Shown: positions 27,111 to 39,541, numbered from the stretch's first letter. The stretch: DNA of 64,000 nt from Pacificimonas pallii (GCF_019204005.1 NZ_JAGSPA010000001.1:310001-374000), one strand, 5' to 3'. Numbers and translations are program-made. Notes: a model not told the origin generated them from the letters alone.

Positions 27111-28301
27111 TTACTTCGTAATATCGCCCACAACACCGGCGCCGACGGTACGACCGCCCTCACGGATTGCGAAACGAAGACCCTTGTCCATGGCGATCGG
27201 TGCGATCAGCTTCACGGCAAGGCTCACATTATCGCCCGGCATAACCATTTCCGTGCCCTCTGGCAACACAACTTCGCCGGTGACGTCGGTCGTGCGGAAA
27301 TAGAATTGCGGACGGTAGTTCGCGAAGAACGGCGTGTGACGGCCACCCTCGTCCTTGGAAAGGACATAGACCTCTGCCGAAAAGTCGGTGTGCGGCGTGA
27401 TCGAACCGGGCTTGGCCAGAACCTGGCCGCGCTCGACGTCTTCACGCTTCGTACCGCGCAGCAGTGCGCCGACATTGTCGCCAGCCTCGCCGCGGTCGAG
27501 CAGCTTGCGGAACATCTCGACGCCGGTGACGGTCGTCTTGACGGTGTCCTTGATGCCGACGATTTCGATTTCCTCGCCGACATTGACGACGCCCTGCTCG
27601 ATACGGCCGGTTACAACCGTACCGCGACCGGAAATCGAGAACACGTCCTCGATCGGCATCAGGAAGGGCTGGTCCAGCGGACGCTCGGGCTGCGGGATAT
27701 AGTCGTCAACCGCCTTCATCAGCTCAAGGATCTTCTCCTTGCCGATATTGTCGTCGCGGCCTTCGAGGGCTGCGAGCGCGGAACCGGCAATGATGGGAAT
27801 GTCGTCGCCCGGGAATTCGTAGCTGGAGAGCAGCTCACGGATTTCGAGTTCGACAAGCTCAAGCAGCTCCTCATCGTCGACCTGATCGACCTTGTTCATG
27901 AAGACGACCATGGCGGGCACACCCACCTGGCGAGCGAGCAGGATGTGCTCTTTCGTCTGCGGCATCGGGCCGTCGGCGGCGTTCACGACCAGGATCGCGC
28001 CGTCCATCTGGGCGGCACCGGTGATCATGTTCTTCACATAGTCGGCATGACCCGGGCAATCGACGTGCGCGTAATGACGGTCGGACGTCTCATATTCGAC
28101 ATGTGCCGTCGAGATCGTGATGCCGCGCTCACGCTCTTCGGGTGCCTTGTCGATATTGGCGAAGTCAACGGCCGCGCCGCCATGCGTCTCTGCCATCACC
28201 TTGGTGATCGCCGCTGTCAGCGTGGTCTTGCCGTGGTCAACATGGCCAATCGTGCCAATGTTGCAATGCGGCTTGTTACGCTCGAATTTTGCCTTACCCA
28301 T
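27111..28301 (-). CDS. tuf: Elongation factor Tu
   Basis: GTPase that brings aminoacyl-tRNA to the ribosome. The 396-residue product has G1 [10 protein letters not shown], the G3 DCPGH, G4 NKVD and the G5 SAL motif, with switch I ERERGITI. Length is standard. Only one tuf copy is seen in the window; a second copy elsewhere would be usual. It is the last gene of the str operon. Confidence 0.98.
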   Translation of the reverse strand: MGKAKFERNKPHCNIGTIGHVDHGKTTLTAAITKVMAETHGGAAVDFANIDKAPEERERGITISTAHVEYETSDRHYAHVDCPGHADYVKNMITGAAQMDGAILVVNAADGPMPQTKEHILLARQVGVPAMVVFMNKVDQVDDEELLELVELEIRELLSSYEFPGDDIPIIAGSALAALEGRDDNIGKEKILELMKAVDDYIPQPERPLDQPFLMPIEDVFSISGRGTVVTGRIEQGVVNVGEEIEIVGIKDTVKTTVTGVEMFRKLLDRGEAGDNVGALLRGTKREDVERGQVLAKPGSITPHTDFSAEVYVLSKDEGGRHTPFFANYRPQFYFRTTDVTGEVVLPEGTEMVMPGDNVSLAVKLIAPIAMDKGLRFAIREGGRTVGAGVVGDITK

Positions 28302-28354
28302 AATATCTAACCCTCTTGCTTTCCTAGGTTAATCTTCAAAGTGCGGAACGGCGA

Positions 28355-30448
<2,094 letters not shown>

Positions 30449-30508
30449 GAGGACGGGTTCCTGAGTAAAAGTGTGGTTCGATCACCGGAGGCGGTAATCT
30501 TGCACCGC

Positions 30509-30979
30509 TTACCAGCGGTAGTGTGAGAAGGCGCGGTTGGCTTCGGCCATGCGATGCGCTTCTTCGCGCTTCTTCACGGCGTTGCCACGGTTCTGCGAAG
30601 CGTCCATCAGTTCGGACGACAAACGCTGCGCCATGGTGTTTTCAGGGCGGCCGCGCGCGGCGCCGATAAGCCAGCGGATGGCGAGGGCCTGCGAACGCTC
30701 GGGGCGAACCTCGACGGGCACCTGATAGGTGGCACCACCGACGCGGCGGCTGCGCACCTCGACCTGCGGCTTCACATTGTTCAGCGCCTCGTGAAAGACA
30801 TTGAGCGGATCGGTCTTCATCTTGCCCTCGATCGAATCGAGCGCGCCATATACGATGGATTCCGCAACGGATTTCTTGCCCTGATACATGACGAGATTCA
30901 TGAATTTCGTCAGAATGGTGTCCCCGAAACGGGGATCAGGCAGAATTTCCCGCTTGGCGGGGCGGCGACGACGTGCCAT
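30509..30979 (-). CDS. rpsG: 30S ribosomal protein S7
   Basis: Nucleates assembly of the 30S head and, in E. coli, regulates the str operon. The 156-residue product begins [20 protein letters not shown] and has the conserved [20 protein letters not shown]. The C-terminal [11 protein letters not shown] is typical. Confidence 0.98.
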   Translation of the reverse strand: MARRRRPAKREILPDPRFGDTILTKFMNLVMYQGKKSVAESIVYGALDSIEGKMKTDPLNVFHEALNNVKPQVEVRSRRVGGATYQVPVEVRPERSQALAIRWLIGAARGRPENTMAQRLSSELMDASQNRGNAVKKREEAHRMAEANRAFSHYRW

Positions 30980-31052
30980 TTTAAAATTTCCTTTTCGATC
31001 TTCAGCTTACCCGGAACATGTCCGGCGCTTACTCCAGCTTGTGAACCGGGGC

Positions 31053-31424
31053 TTATTTCGGCTTCTTGGTACCATATTTCGAACGGCTCTGCTTGCGGTC
31101 ACCGACACCCTGCGTGTCGAGAACACCGCGCAGCACGTGATAGCGCACACCGGGAAGATCCTTCACACGGCCGCCGCGGATCAGAACCACCGAGTGTTCC
31201 TGAAGGTTGTGCCCCTCACCGGGGATATAGCCAATGACTTCAAACCCGTTGGTCAGGCGAATCTTGGCAACCTTACGAAGCGCCGAGTTCGGTTTCTTCG
31301 GCGTCGTCGTGTAGACACGCGTGCAGACGCCGCGCTTCTGCGGGTTCGCTTCAAGCGCAGGGACTTTGTTGCGTGCCTTCTGCGGGACGCGACCCTTCCT
31401 CACCAGCTGATTGATCGTTGGCAT
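31053..31424 (-). CDS. rpsL: 30S ribosomal protein S12
   Basis: Decoding-centre protein and streptomycin resistance locus. The 123-residue product has the wild-type [12 protein letters not shown] and [15 protein letters not shown] loops, so no known resistance change is visible. The aspartate in VKDLPG is the methylthiolation target of RimO in other bacteria. It is the first gene of the str operon, about 208 bases after the predicted transcription start. Confidence 0.98.
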   Translation of the reverse strand: MPTINQLVRKGRVPQKARNKVPALEANPQKRGVCTRVYTTTPKKPNSALRKVAKIRLTNGFEVIGYIPGEGHNLQEHSVVLIRGGRVKDLPGVRYHVLRGVLDTQGVGDRKQSRSKYGTKKPK

Positions 31425-31486
31425 GTATTGACCTTCACTCGTGCGTTCAAAATCGACTCGTTCAGCGCACGAAGCGCACGCGAACG

Positions 31487-31537
31487 AAAAAAGACAGACC
31501 TGGTGAAACCAAATTCAGTTCACACCGGGACCTGTCT
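31487..31537 (-). terminator. Possible transcription attenuator in the rpsL leader
   Basis: On the minus strand AGACAG...CCGGTG arms pair with CACCAG...CTGTCT arms (outer 6 bp perfect, inner stem interrupted) and run straight into six T. This is the form of an intrinsic terminator, yet it sits between the str promoter and rpsL, about 62 bases before the start codon. It could stop transcription early when ribosomal protein supply is high. A terminator for the upstream amidohydrolase gene is less likely, because the promoter lies in between. Confidence 0.55.
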
Positions 31538-31550
31538 GTAACTATTGCAA

Positions 31551-31619
31551 CCTAAACGGGAAACCAGTCCCCGTCTCGCCATCGGACTGCGTTTAGGGGG
31601 TTCCCCTACGAGCCAGTCC
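31551..31619 (-). promoter_or_regulatory. Structured leader of the str operon with alternative pairings
   Basis: The leader RNA contains GGACUG (31614-31619), CAGUCC (31584-31589) and GGACUG again (31565-31570). The middle element can pair with either side. With the downstream copy it extends to a long stem through CCUAAACG/CGUUUAGG (31590-31597 with 31551-31558). A small AGGGG-AA-CCCCU hairpin lies between the first two elements. Mutually exclusive folds ahead of a terminator are the usual design of a regulatory leader. No Rfam class was recognised. Confidence 0.5.
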
Positions 31620-31638
31620 GCGAGCTGTTGTGGACCGG

Positions 31639-31667
31639 CATATAGGAATGACTCCCTGTACGGTCAA
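31639..31667 (-). promoter_or_regulatory. Sigma-70-type promoter of the rpsL-rpsG-fusA-tuf operon
   Basis: The minus strand reads TTGACC (31662-31667), a 17-base spacer and TATATG (31639-31644). It lies 32 bases past the stop of the upstream amidohydrolase gene. Transcription should begin near 31632, giving a leader of about 208 bases. Confidence 0.8.
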
Positions 31668-31699
31668 CGGGATTCGCATCGCGGCGATCGCGCCGCGTC

Positions 31700-32947
31700 C
31701 TAGCGGACCCGCTCCCCGCCCTTGATGACCGCACTTGGGTTTTCGAGCAGCGTGACATCGGACAGCGGGTCCCCGGTAACGGCGACCATATCACCCCAGG
31801 CACCGACCTTGATCGCGCCGACATCGGCTTCGCGGCCCAGCGCATCCGCCGCGTTGATGGTCGCCGCCTGGATCGCCTGCAGCGGCGTCATGCCGAACCG
31901 GACCATGACGGCAAACTGCCGCGCATTGAGGCCGTGCGGAAAGATCGCCGCGTCAGAGCCGAAGACCATCTTCGCCCCGCCTTTGACCGCGCGGCGGAAA
32001 CTCTCGCGCTGGACGGTACCCACCTGCCGTTCCTTGGCAAGCGATTCAGGCAGAACACCATTCTTCTCGCCCTCGGCAAGCGTATATTCGGTGTTGTAGA
32101 TGTCCATGGAGAACGCCGCGCCATATTCCTTGGCGAGCCGGATCGCCTCGTCATCCAGGAAAGAGGCGTGTTCCACCGTATCGACACCGCCGCGAATGGC
32201 TGCCTTGATCCCGGCATTGCCATGGGCATGAGCCGCCACTTTCAGGCCCAGAAGGTGCGCGGCCTCCACCGCAGCACGGATTTCATCTTCCGTCAGCTGC
32301 TGCTCGCCAACCGTCGTTCCCTTTGAGAACACGCCTCCCGTTGCGCAGATCTTGATGACCTCGGCGCCGTATTTGCGCATCTGTTTCACCCTGGCAGCCA
32401 TCTCGCCAGGACCGTCGGCGGTACTATTCGATGGCAATTCATAGCTAGGCGGAAGGAAATTATCGTCGCAATGGCCGCCTGTCGCCCCGATGGCATAACC
32501 TGCGGCCACGATGCGCGGTCCTTCGATCCGGCCGGCGTCGATGGCCTGGCGCAATGCGACGTCGGCATAATTCGCCGATCCCACATTCCGTACGGTCGTA
32601 AACCCGGCTTTCAGCGTCGCTTCGGCGTTCGGGACGCCCATCACCGACCAGAAACTGTCAGTATATTGCAGTCCGCGATAACCGCCGATATCCGCGACGC
32701 CATTCAGATGGACATGCATGTCGATCAGGCCGGGAACAAGCGTCTGCCCCTTCAGGTCGATGCGCTCCGCGTCAGCGGGGGCACCGCTGCCATCCAGCGA
32801 AACGATTCGGCCATCGACCACCACGATCTGAGGATTTTGGACATAAAGCCCGCGCTCGACATCAAGGACGCGGTCGGCCGTAATGAGGGCGGATTGTGCG
32901 ACGGCGGGCGCTGCCATGAGCACCGCTAGAGGAGCAAGATATTTCAT
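31700..32947 (-). CDS. Secreted amidohydrolase (Xaa-Pro dipeptidase/imidazolonepropionase-like)
   Basis: A 415-residue metal-dependent hydrolase with a signal peptide (LAPLAVLMAAPAVAQSA). The amidohydrolase-superfamily metal ligands are in order: HXH in LIDMHVHL near residue 78, a Lys in VIKICATGG that is likely carboxylated, His in VAAHAHG, His in VEHAS and Asp in FGSDAA. This subgroup includes periplasmic prolidases and other dipeptidases acting on Xaa-Pro or Xaa-Arg/Lys bonds. The substrate is not predictable here. It lies upstream of the str promoter and is probably a separate transcript. Confidence 0.88.
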   Translation of the reverse strand: MKYLAPLAVLMAAPAVAQSALITADRVLDVERGLYVQNPQIVVVDGRIVSLDGSGAPADAERIDLKGQTLVPGLIDMHVHLNGVADIGGYRGLQYTDSFWSVMGVPNAEATLKAGFTTVRNVGSANYADVALRQAIDAGRIEGPRIVAAGYAIGATGGHCDDNFLPPSYELPSNSTADGPGEMAARVKQMRKYGAEVIKICATGGVFSKGTTVGEQQLTEDEIRAAVEAAHLLGLKVAAHAHGNAGIKAAIRGGVDTVEHASFLDDEAIRLAKEYGAAFSMDIYNTEYTLAEGEKNGVLPESLAKERQVGTVQRESFRRAVKGGAKMVFGSDAAIFPHGLNARQFAVMVRFGMTPLQAIQAATINAADALGREADVGAIKVGAWGDMVAVTGDPLSDVTLLENPSAVIKGGERVR

Positions 32948-32975
32948 GCATTACGGCCTAGCCGCTATCTGGAAA

Positions 32976-33287
32976 TCAGTCGAGCGCGCTCGTCAGCGCC
33001 GACAGGACGGGCTCATCCAGCGGCGTCAGAAACGCACATCCGCAATGGCCGTCAACCTGGCGTATGACGACGGCGTCGAAGCCTTTCATACCGTGGACCC
33101 CTAGGTTCACACGTGTCCCTGATGGCATGTCGATGCCCGTGTCGAACCGGAAACCGCTTCTGGAAATATCCGAGATGACGCCGGGTATGCGTACGGTGCC
33201 GGGGCAGCGCATTTCGGCATGCAGGCGGACGCGGTGGCGCTCCGCATCGCGCATCTCCGCCTCGATAAACACCGCGGAGGAATTCAT
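32976..33287 (-). CDS. PilZ-domain protein, probable c-di-GMP receptor
   Basis: A stand-alone 103-residue PilZ domain. The arginine motif is seen in AERHRVRL and the second motif D-X-S-X-X-G in SDISRSGFRF. Together these form the c-di-GMP binding site. AGAGGA precedes the ATG. A PAS-GGDEF diguanylate cyclase gene lies 3 kb upstream beyond secA, so signal maker and reader are close, but no functional link is shown. Confidence 0.85.
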   Translation of the reverse strand: MNSSAVFIEAEMRDAERHRVRLHAEMRCPGTVRIPGVISDISRSGFRFDTGIDMPSGTRVNLGVHGMKGFDAVVIRQVDGHCGCAFLTPLDEPVLSALTSALD

Positions 33288-33389
33288 GATCCTCTTCCCG
33301 ACATCACAGCAGCCTAGGGCCGGATCGTTAAAGAACCGCCAACCGCCATCATTTCAGCGGCATTCGCCTGTCGAAGCCGATCCGTCCTG

Positions 33390-36080
33390 TCAGGCAGCGC
33401 CGTGACAATGCTTGTATTTTCGCCCGGAACCGCATGGGCAGGGTGCGTTGCGACTCACACGTCCGGTGCCTTCAGGCAGCGGTGGGAGCGCACGCTGGGC
33501 CGGACCTGGCGTGTCCGTTTTTGGGAAACTGTCATCCTCGCCCGTGAACGGGTCGATATGGGTGGTGACAAACTCGCTCGGTTCCGGCACCGGCCGCGGT
33601 TCGGCCAGGCGGGCATTGGCGAGCATACGCGTCACATCCTCACGGATCGTACCGAGCATCCGCTCGAACAGCTCAAACGCTTCCTGCTTATACTCGTTGA
33701 TGGGCTGTTTCTGCGCGTAGGCGCGCAGATGAATCGAGCCGCGCAGCGCGTCCAGTGTCGCCAGATGCTCCTTCCAGCGCGTGTCGATCGCCTGCAGCAT
33801 GAAGCTTTTCTCGACATCGAACCACTGCCCCTCAGGCAGATTGGCAACCTTGCTCTCAAGTATCTTCGCGGCTTCGCCGGCGATACGCTCGGCGAAAATC
33901 TCCTGGTCGATCGCGTCTTCGCGCATCCAGTCGTGGAACGGCAGGTCGAGCGCCATGATGCGCTGCGTCTCTTCCTTCAGCCCGTCGACATCCCACTGCT
34001 CGGGATATGAAGAGGGCGGGCAGTGGGCGTGGACAATGTCCATCACGGTTTCGGACCGCATTTCCTCGACGACATCGTCGACGCGTTCCGAGTCCATAAC
34101 CTCCGCGCGCTGCTCGTAAATGACCTTGCGCTGATCATTCATGACATCGTCATATTGCAGCAGGTTCTTGCGGACATCATAGTTCCGCGCCTCGACCTTC
34201 TTCTGCGCCGTCTCGATGGCTTTTGAAATCCACGGATGTTCGATGGCCTCGCCATCTTCCAGCCCGGATTTCATCATGCGGTTCAAAAGGTTCGCCTGTC
34301 CGAAGATGCGCAGCAAATCATCGTCCAGCGACAGGAAGAAACGGCTGACGCCGGGGTCGCCCTGACGGCCCGAACGGCCGCGCAGCTGGTTATCGATGCG
34401 GCGGCTTTCATGGCGCTCGGTGCCCAGCACGAACAGCCCGCCAGCGGCCAGAACCGCCTCGCGCTCCGCCGCGATTTCTTCCTTGATGCGTGCGACTTCA
34501 CGGGCCTTGGCGTCATTATCTTCCATGGCGGACAGCTCGTCATTGACGCGGAAGTCGAGATTGCCGCCAAGCTGGATGTCCGTACCGCGGCCAGCCATGT
34601 TGGTCGCGATCGTGACGGCACCCAGGCGGCCCGCCTGCGCGACGATGTGCGCTTCCTGCTCGTGAAAGCGCGCATTGAGAACGCTGTGCTCAACCCCCTC
34701 CTTGTTCAGGAATTCAGACAGCATCTCCGATTTTTCGATGCTGGTTGTGCCGACCAGGACCGGCTGGCCCTTCAGGCTCGCATCGCGGATCGCCTCCACG
34801 ATGGCGGCAAATTTGTCGTCGGCGTTCTTAAAGAACTGATCGTCGAAATCTTCCCGTGCGACCGGCACATTGGTCGGAATTTCGACCGTGTTCAGCTTGT
34901 AGATTTCGTAAAATTCGGCGGCTTCGGTCGCGGCCGTGCCGGTCATGCCCGACAGTTTCGGGTACATGCGGAAATAGTTCTGGAACGTGACGGTGGCGAG
35001 CGTCTGGTTCTCGGGCTTGATGTCGACGCCCTCTTTCGCCTCGACGGCCTGGTGCAGGCCATCGGACCAGCGGCGGCCGTCCATCATGCGGCCGGTAAAC
35101 TCGTCGATGATGACGATCTTGCCGTCCTTGACGATGTAGTCCTTGTCCTTCTTGAACAACTTGATGGCGCGCAGCGCCTGGTTGGTATGGTGCACGACCT
35201 GCGTATTCTCGATGTCGTAAAGATTCTCGCCTTCCAGCAGGTCGGCATCCTCCAGCAGGCGTTCCACGCGCTCGGTGCCGTCTTCGGTCAGGATGATCGA
35301 CTTCTGCTTTTCGTCGATTTCGAAATCGTCTTCCTCAAGCTGGCGAACGATCCTGTCGACGGCCACGTAAAGCTCGGACTTGTCTTCCGTCGGTCCTGAA
35401 ATGATGAGCGGGGTGCGCGCTTCATCCACCAGTACCGAGTCGACCTCGTCGATGACCGCGAAATTGAACGGGCGCTGTACCATCGCGGCGCGCGAATATT
35501 TCATATTGTCGCGCAGATAGTCGAAGCCGAATTCGTTGTTCGTGCCATAGGTGATGTCGCACGCATAGGCGCGGCGGCGCTCATCCTCGGGCAGGTCGGG
35601 GATAATCACGCCCACGGACAGACCGAGAAACTCGTAAACCTGCGACATCCATGCGGCGTCACGGCTGGCCAGATAGTCGTTCACGGTGACGACGTGGACG
35701 CCCTTGCCCTCCAGCGCGTTCAGATAGACCGCGAGCGTCGCGACGAGTGTCTTGCCCTCGCCCGTGCGCATCTCGGCAATCTCACCGCGGTGCAGCACGA
35801 TACCGCCGACCATCTGCACGTCGAAATGGCGCATGCCCATGCGGCGCTTGGCGGCCTCCCGGACGGTGGCGAACGCTTCGGGCAGAAGCTTGTCGAGTGT
35901 TTCGCCATTCTTCAGGCGTTCCCGATATTCGTGCGTTTTGGCGGCAAGCGCATCGTCCGACAACGTCTCGAACTCCGCTTCCATCGCATTGATTTTCGCG
36001 ACCAGCGGATTCAGTGAGCGCACATAGCGATCATTGGAAGAGCCAAACAGACGCTTCGCGAGTGCATTCATCCCGAGCAT
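33390..36080 (-). CDS. secA: Preprotein translocase ATPase SecA
   Basis: Motor of Sec-dependent export. The 896-residue protein has the full order of parts: Walker [19 protein letters not shown] box [20 protein letters not shown], the preprotein cross-linking domain, helicase motifs such as [14 protein letters not shown], and the C-terminal zinc motif C-X-C-X8-C-H in [17 protein letters not shown], used for SecB and lipid contact. GAGGAT precedes the first ATG; a second ATG is three codons in. It has its own promoter. Confidence 0.98.
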   Translation of the reverse strand: MLGMNALAKRLFGSSNDRYVRSLNPLVAKINAMEAEFETLSDDALAAKTHEYRERLKNGETLDKLLPEAFATVREAAKRRMGMRHFDVQMVGGIVLHRGEIAEMRTGEGKTLVATLAVYLNALEGKGVHVVTVNDYLASRDAAWMSQVYEFLGLSVGVIIPDLPEDERRRAYACDITYGTNNEFGFDYLRDNMKYSRAAMVQRPFNFAVIDEVDSVLVDEARTPLIISGPTEDKSELYVAVDRIVRQLEEDDFEIDEKQKSIILTEDGTERVERLLEDADLLEGENLYDIENTQVVHHTNQALRAIKLFKKDKDYIVKDGKIVIIDEFTGRMMDGRRWSDGLHQAVEAKEGVDIKPENQTLATVTFQNYFRMYPKLSGMTGTAATEAAEFYEIYKLNTVEIPTNVPVAREDFDDQFFKNADDKFAAIVEAIRDASLKGQPVLVGTTSIEKSEMLSEFLNKEGVEHSVLNARFHEQEAHIVAQAGRLGAVTIATNMAGRGTDIQLGGNLDFRVNDELSAMEDNDAKAREVARIKEEIAAEREAVLAAGGLFVLGTERHESRRIDNQLRGRSGRQGDPGVSRFFLSLDDDLLRIFGQANLLNRMMKSGLEDGEAIEHPWISKAIETAQKKVEARNYDVRKNLLQYDDVMNDQRKVIYEQRAEVMDSERVDDVVEEMRSETVMDIVHAHCPPSSYPEQWDVDGLKEETQRIMALDLPFHDWMREDAIDQEIFAERIAGEAAKILESKVANLPEGQWFDVEKSFMLQAIDTRWKEHLATLDALRGSIHLRAYAQKQPINEYKQEAFELFERMLGTIREDVTRMLANARLAEPRPVPEPSEFVTTHIDPFTGEDDSFPKTDTPGPAQRALPPLPEGTGRVSRNAPCPCGSGRKYKHCHGAA

Positions 36081-36146
36081 GGGTAATCCTCAATAGACCA
36101 GCATAAGCGCGCCAAGGAGTGGCAGCGCGAAATCATGTTGCCGCGC

Positions 36147-36175
36147 GACATAGGAACGCGGCGGCAGACGGTCAA
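36147..36175 (-). promoter_or_regulatory. Sigma-70-type promoter of secA
   Basis: The minus strand reads TTGACC (36170-36175), a 17-base spacer and TATGTC (36147-36152), leaving a leader of about 60 bases before the secA ATG. The -35 and the CCTAT context of the -10 match the str and alpha promoters. Confidence 0.7.
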
Positions 36176-36209
36176 TGAACGGCGACGGCGCAATGATACC
36201 CGGACGACG

Positions 36210-37208
36210 CTAATCCTCGAAGATGATCGCGACCCCGCGTCCGGCGGATTTGGCGCGATAAAGGGCAGCGTCCGCCGCCCGCCGCAAGGCACGGGCCGTC
36301 TTGGCATGATGCGGATAAAGCGCCGCCCCCACGCTAACGGGGACACCGCCAGTGTCCGAAGGGAGAATCGCCCTTTCCGCCAGCTTCATCAATGACTCCG
36401 GTTCGATATCGGGCAGCACGACACCGAACTCATCGCCGCCGATCCGCGCCACGGTCGCCGGGGATTCGAACAGCCCGCGAAGGCGGTCCGCCAGCATGCA
36501 CAGCGCGCGGTCGCCTGCGTCATGGCCGTCACGGTCATTGATCCGCTTGAAATTATCGATGTCGATAAACAGCAGGCCAGCCGCTCCGCCATCCTCATCG
36601 CATCTCAGAATGGCTGCATTCAACATGTCATCGAAAAGCCCGCGATTGGGCAGGCTCGTCAGTGGGTCATGGACGGCGAGCCAGCGCATGCGCTCCTCGC
36701 TCTTGCGTCTTGCGGTCATGTCGGCGCGCGTGCCGATCATCCGAATGGCGCGGCCATCGGCATCGCGTTCCACAACGCGCGCCCATTCCATGACCCATAC
36801 CCATTTGCCGTTCTTGTGGCGCATGCGATGCTCGTCAGAGATGAGATCCAGTTCACCTTTGAGGCATCTGATGATCTGCCGTTTCCACCGCACATAATCA
36901 TCTGCGTGGGCGTATGATTCGACGCCGAGCGCAGTCGTGTGAAGTTCGCCCCGTGCAAATCCCTGTACGGCCAGCGCGCTGTCGGACATCCAGACGTCGC
37001 CGGATACCATGTCCCAGTCCCAGACGCCGATTGAGGTGCTGTCCAGCGCGAGCGAAAGGCGCGCTTCCGCGGTCGACAGGCGCGCAAGTGATGAACGCAA
37101 CGAGGCATTCTCCGCGCTCAGCCGCGAAATCTCGTTCCGTAAGTTGTTCGTCTGTGCCGACATTTGCGCCGAGTCGGCACGTCCGCAAGCGCGGTCCGCC
37201 ATTTCCAT
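36210..37208 (-). CDS. PAS-GGDEF diguanylate cyclase
   Basis: A 332-residue soluble protein that should make c-di-GMP. Residues 15-55 form a coiled coil, then a PAS domain with a PAC-type end (about 50-170, WVWVMEWARVVERDADGRAI), then a GGDEF domain. The active-site RIGGDEF is intact. The RXXD inhibitory site that usually stands five residues earlier is missing (the segment reads ESPATVAR), so product feedback at that site is not expected. No membrane segment is seen. The ATG at 37208 has GGGG upstream; the ATG two codons later is an alternative. Confidence 0.88.
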   Translation of the reverse strand: MEMADRACGRADSAQMSAQTNNLRNEISRLSAENASLRSSLARLSTAEARLSLALDSTSIGVWDWDMVSGDVWMSDSALAVQGFARGELHTTALGVESYAHADDYVRWKRQIIRCLKGELDLISDEHRMRHKNGKWVWVMEWARVVERDADGRAIRMIGTRADMTARRKSEERMRWLAVHDPLTSLPNRGLFDDMLNAAILRCDEDGGAAGLLFIDIDNFKRINDRDGHDAGDRALCMLADRLRGLFESPATVARIGGDEFGVVLPDIEPESLMKLAERAILPSDTGGVPVSVGAALYPHHAKTARALRRAADAALYRAKSAGRGVAIIFED

Positions 37209-37379
37209 CCCCGAAGACTGGATCCTAACACTTACGCTACCGATATGAAACTCGCCGCTAGCATAATGGCCATTGCTGGCAATTGATCCAGATTAAGTTA
37301 AGGGCGCCCTCTCTTTACCCCCGAAGCACCCACTGCCAAATGATATATATTCTCAATCTCCTTTCAGGATAGTGACATA

Positions 37380-38609
37380 ATGCCCGAAAGATCGCCTCTG
37401 GCACCCGCCAGCTTTCCATCGCTGTCCGATATTGAGGGTGTGCGCCTGGCCGTCGGTCATGCCGGATATCATTATGCCGATACGCGGATGGACCTGTTGC
37501 TGGCGGAGTTTGTGCCCGGCACGGTCGCTGTCGGCGTCACCACGCAATCGGCCTGCGCGTCGCCAGAGGTGGAATGGTGCCGGGAACGGCTGCCATCGCA
37601 CAATGCGCGCGGCCTCGTCGTGTCGTCCGGGAACAGCAACGCCTTTACGGGCAAACGCGGTAAGGCGGCGGCGGAGATGATTGGCGCCGAAGCCGCCAGA
37701 CTGCTGGGCTGCGACCTGGAGAAGATCCTTCTCTCCGCGACCGGCGTGATCGGCGTGCCGCTGCCGGCGGCACGGGCGCTCAATGTGATGGAGACGGTGA
37801 CAGCGCAACTCGGCACGGCATCGTTTGAAGATGCCGCGCGCGCCATTTCGACCACCGACACATTTCCCAAGGGAGCAGGCGCGGCAGCCATTATCGGCGG
37901 TGCCAGGGTCAGCATTGCGGGGATTGCCAAGGGTTCGGGCATGATCGCGCCCGACATGGCCACCATGCTCGGCTATATCTTCACCGATGCCCGCGTCGCG
38001 CCCGCGCTGCTGCACGACATGCTGGTCCGCGCGAATGCACGGAGCTTCAACAGCATCACCGTCGATGGCGACACGTCGACCAGCGACACAGTCCTGCTGT
38101 TCGCGACGGGACAGACGGGCCCGCTCCTTGAGAAAATGACGGATCCCGGCGCCCACGCTTTTTACGGGGCCCTGTGCGAAATCTGCGAGGATCTGGCGCA
38201 GCAAATCGTGCGCGACGGCGAAGGGGCCTCGAAGTTCATCACCATCCGTGTGAGCGGCGCGGTCTCCGACAGCAGCGCGCGCAAGATCGGTATGTCGATC
38301 GCCAATTCGCCCTTGGTGAAGACGGCGATCGCGGGGAGCGACGCCAATTGGGGACGGGTCGTCATGGCGGTTGGGAAAGCTGGCGAACCTGCGGATCGAG
38401 ATAGGCTGTCAATTCGATTCGGCAGCGTAACTGTCGCACAGCAGGGGGAAGTGGTCGCAGGCTATGACGAGGCGCCGGTCGCGAAACATCTACAGGGGGA
38501 CGAGATCGATATCGGTGTCTCCCTTGGGCTCGGCGACGGTGCGGCACGCATATGGACCTGCGATTTGACCCATGGATATATCATCATAAACGCCGATTAC
38601 AGGAGCTGA
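37380..38609 (+). CDS. argJ: Bifunctional ornithine acetyltransferase/N-acetylglutamate synthase
   Basis: Runs the acetyl cycle of arginine synthesis, transferring acetyl from N-acetylornithine to glutamate. The 409-residue precursor self-cleaves at the conserved GMIAPDMATML site, where the threonine becomes the nucleophile of the beta chain (here preceded by IAKGS). The C-terminus ends in the typical LTHGYIIINADYRS. CAGGAT precedes the ATG, and an AT-rich run (TGATATATAT) lies about 35 bases upstream. The next gene's ribosome binding site lies in the last codons of argJ, so the two form an operon. Confidence 0.96.
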   Translation: MPERSPLAPASFPSLSDIEGVRLAVGHAGYHYADTRMDLLLAEFVPGTVAVGVTTQSACASPEVEWCRERLPSHNARGLVVSSGNSNAFTGKRGKAAAEMIGAEAARLLGCDLEKILLSATGVIGVPLPAARALNVMETVTAQLGTASFEDAARAISTTDTFPKGAGAAAIIGGARVSIAGIAKGSGMIAPDMATMLGYIFTDARVAPALLHDMLVRANARSFNSITVDGDTSTSDTVLLFATGQTGPLLEKMTDPGAHAFYGALCEICEDLAQQIVRDGEGASKFITIRVSGAVSDSSARKIGMSIANSPLVKTAIAGSDANWGRVVMAVGKAGEPADRDRLSIRFGSVTVAQQGEVVAGYDEAPVAKHLQGDEIDIGVSLGLGDGAARIWTCDLTHGYIIINADYRS

Positions 38610-38616
38610 GCGCGTC

Positions 38617-39525
38617 ATGTCCGAAACGCCGGAGATTGTCCTTCATCATTATGCGCCCTCGCCCTTTGCAGAGGTCATTCGCCTTTCCCTTGGCCTGAAG
38701 GGGCTCAGCTGGAAATCGGTCGAGGCACCGAATGTGTCGCCAAAGCCTGGCCTCACGGCGCTGACCGGTGGCTATGAACATATCCCCGTGCTCCAGATCG
38801 GCGCGGACATCTATTGCGATACCGCCGTCATCATCGACGCGCTGGAGGCGCACAGGCCCGCACCGTCACTATATCCGGCACCGCTTGGCTTTGCCGGACG
38901 CATGATCGCGCTGTGGTCGGGCGGCATGTGGTTCATGCCAAGCGTGGCGACGGCGCTGGGGCCAGTTCACGAGAGCCTTCCGCAGGAATTCTGGGAAGAT
39001 CGCAAAAAGCGTTTCGGCATGGACCCGGCGACCTTCCTGCCTGCTGTGCCGCATATGCAGACACAGTTTGCGGGCGGCGCGAACCTGCTGCGCGAAGCGT
39101 TGTCGGACGGACGCGCGTTCATCGTCGGCGATCAGGCGGGTCACGCCGACTTCGCCCTCTACATGAATATCCGTTTCGTTGGCTTCGCCGGCAGAAAGCC
39201 ATCCGATTTCGGTACGGAAATAGCCGCATGGTACGACCGCGTGACCGCGATAGGCCATGGTGAGCGCCAGGACTGGACGGCGGAACAGGCCATCGAACAT
39301 GCCGCCGGTATCACACCATGCGCAGACAGTGCCGTCGCACCGGACGGCGGGTACGCGGCGGGCGATCAGGTCTCGATCCGCACCGCATCGCCCGACCCCG
39401 CCGCGGTCACCGGTACCCTCATTGGCTGCGACGACCGCCGCATCTCCATCGCCCGCGACGATGCGCAGGCAGGCCGCGTGCACGTCCATTTCCCGCGTCT
39501 GGGGCAGGTGATGACGCGGGCATAG
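38617..39525 (+). CDS. Glutathione S-transferase family protein with C-terminal extension
   Basis: A 302-residue protein. Residues 8-80 have the thioredoxin-like GST N-domain, with Ser in HHYAPSPFAEVIR and the cis-Pro in YEHIPVLQ, followed by an all-helical domain to about 230. The last 60 residues form an extra beta-rich segment (AAGDQVSIRTASPD to FPRLGQ) not present in classical GSTs. The substrate is unknown. AGGAG overlaps the end of argJ, eight bases upstream. Confidence 0.85.
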   Translation: MSETPEIVLHHYAPSPFAEVIRLSLGLKGLSWKSVEAPNVSPKPGLTALTGGYEHIPVLQIGADIYCDTAVIIDALEAHRPAPSLYPAPLGFAGRMIALWSGGMWFMPSVATALGPVHESLPQEFWEDRKKRFGMDPATFLPAVPHMQTQFAGGANLLREALSDGRAFIVGDQAGHADFALYMNIRFVGFAGRKPSDFGTEIAAWYDRVTAIGHGERQDWTAEQAIEHAAGITPCADSAVAPDGGYAAGDQVSIRTASPDPAAVTGTLIGCDDRRISIARDDAQAGRVHVHFPRLGQVMTRA

Positions 39526-39541
39526 GGCCGATATGAAAGCG

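Noticed and set aside
31487-31537. Terminator of the amidohydrolase transcript only
   Set aside because: A good promoter for rpsL lies between the amidohydrolase stop and this hairpin, so transcripts from the str promoter must cross it. It is therefore treated as a leader element.
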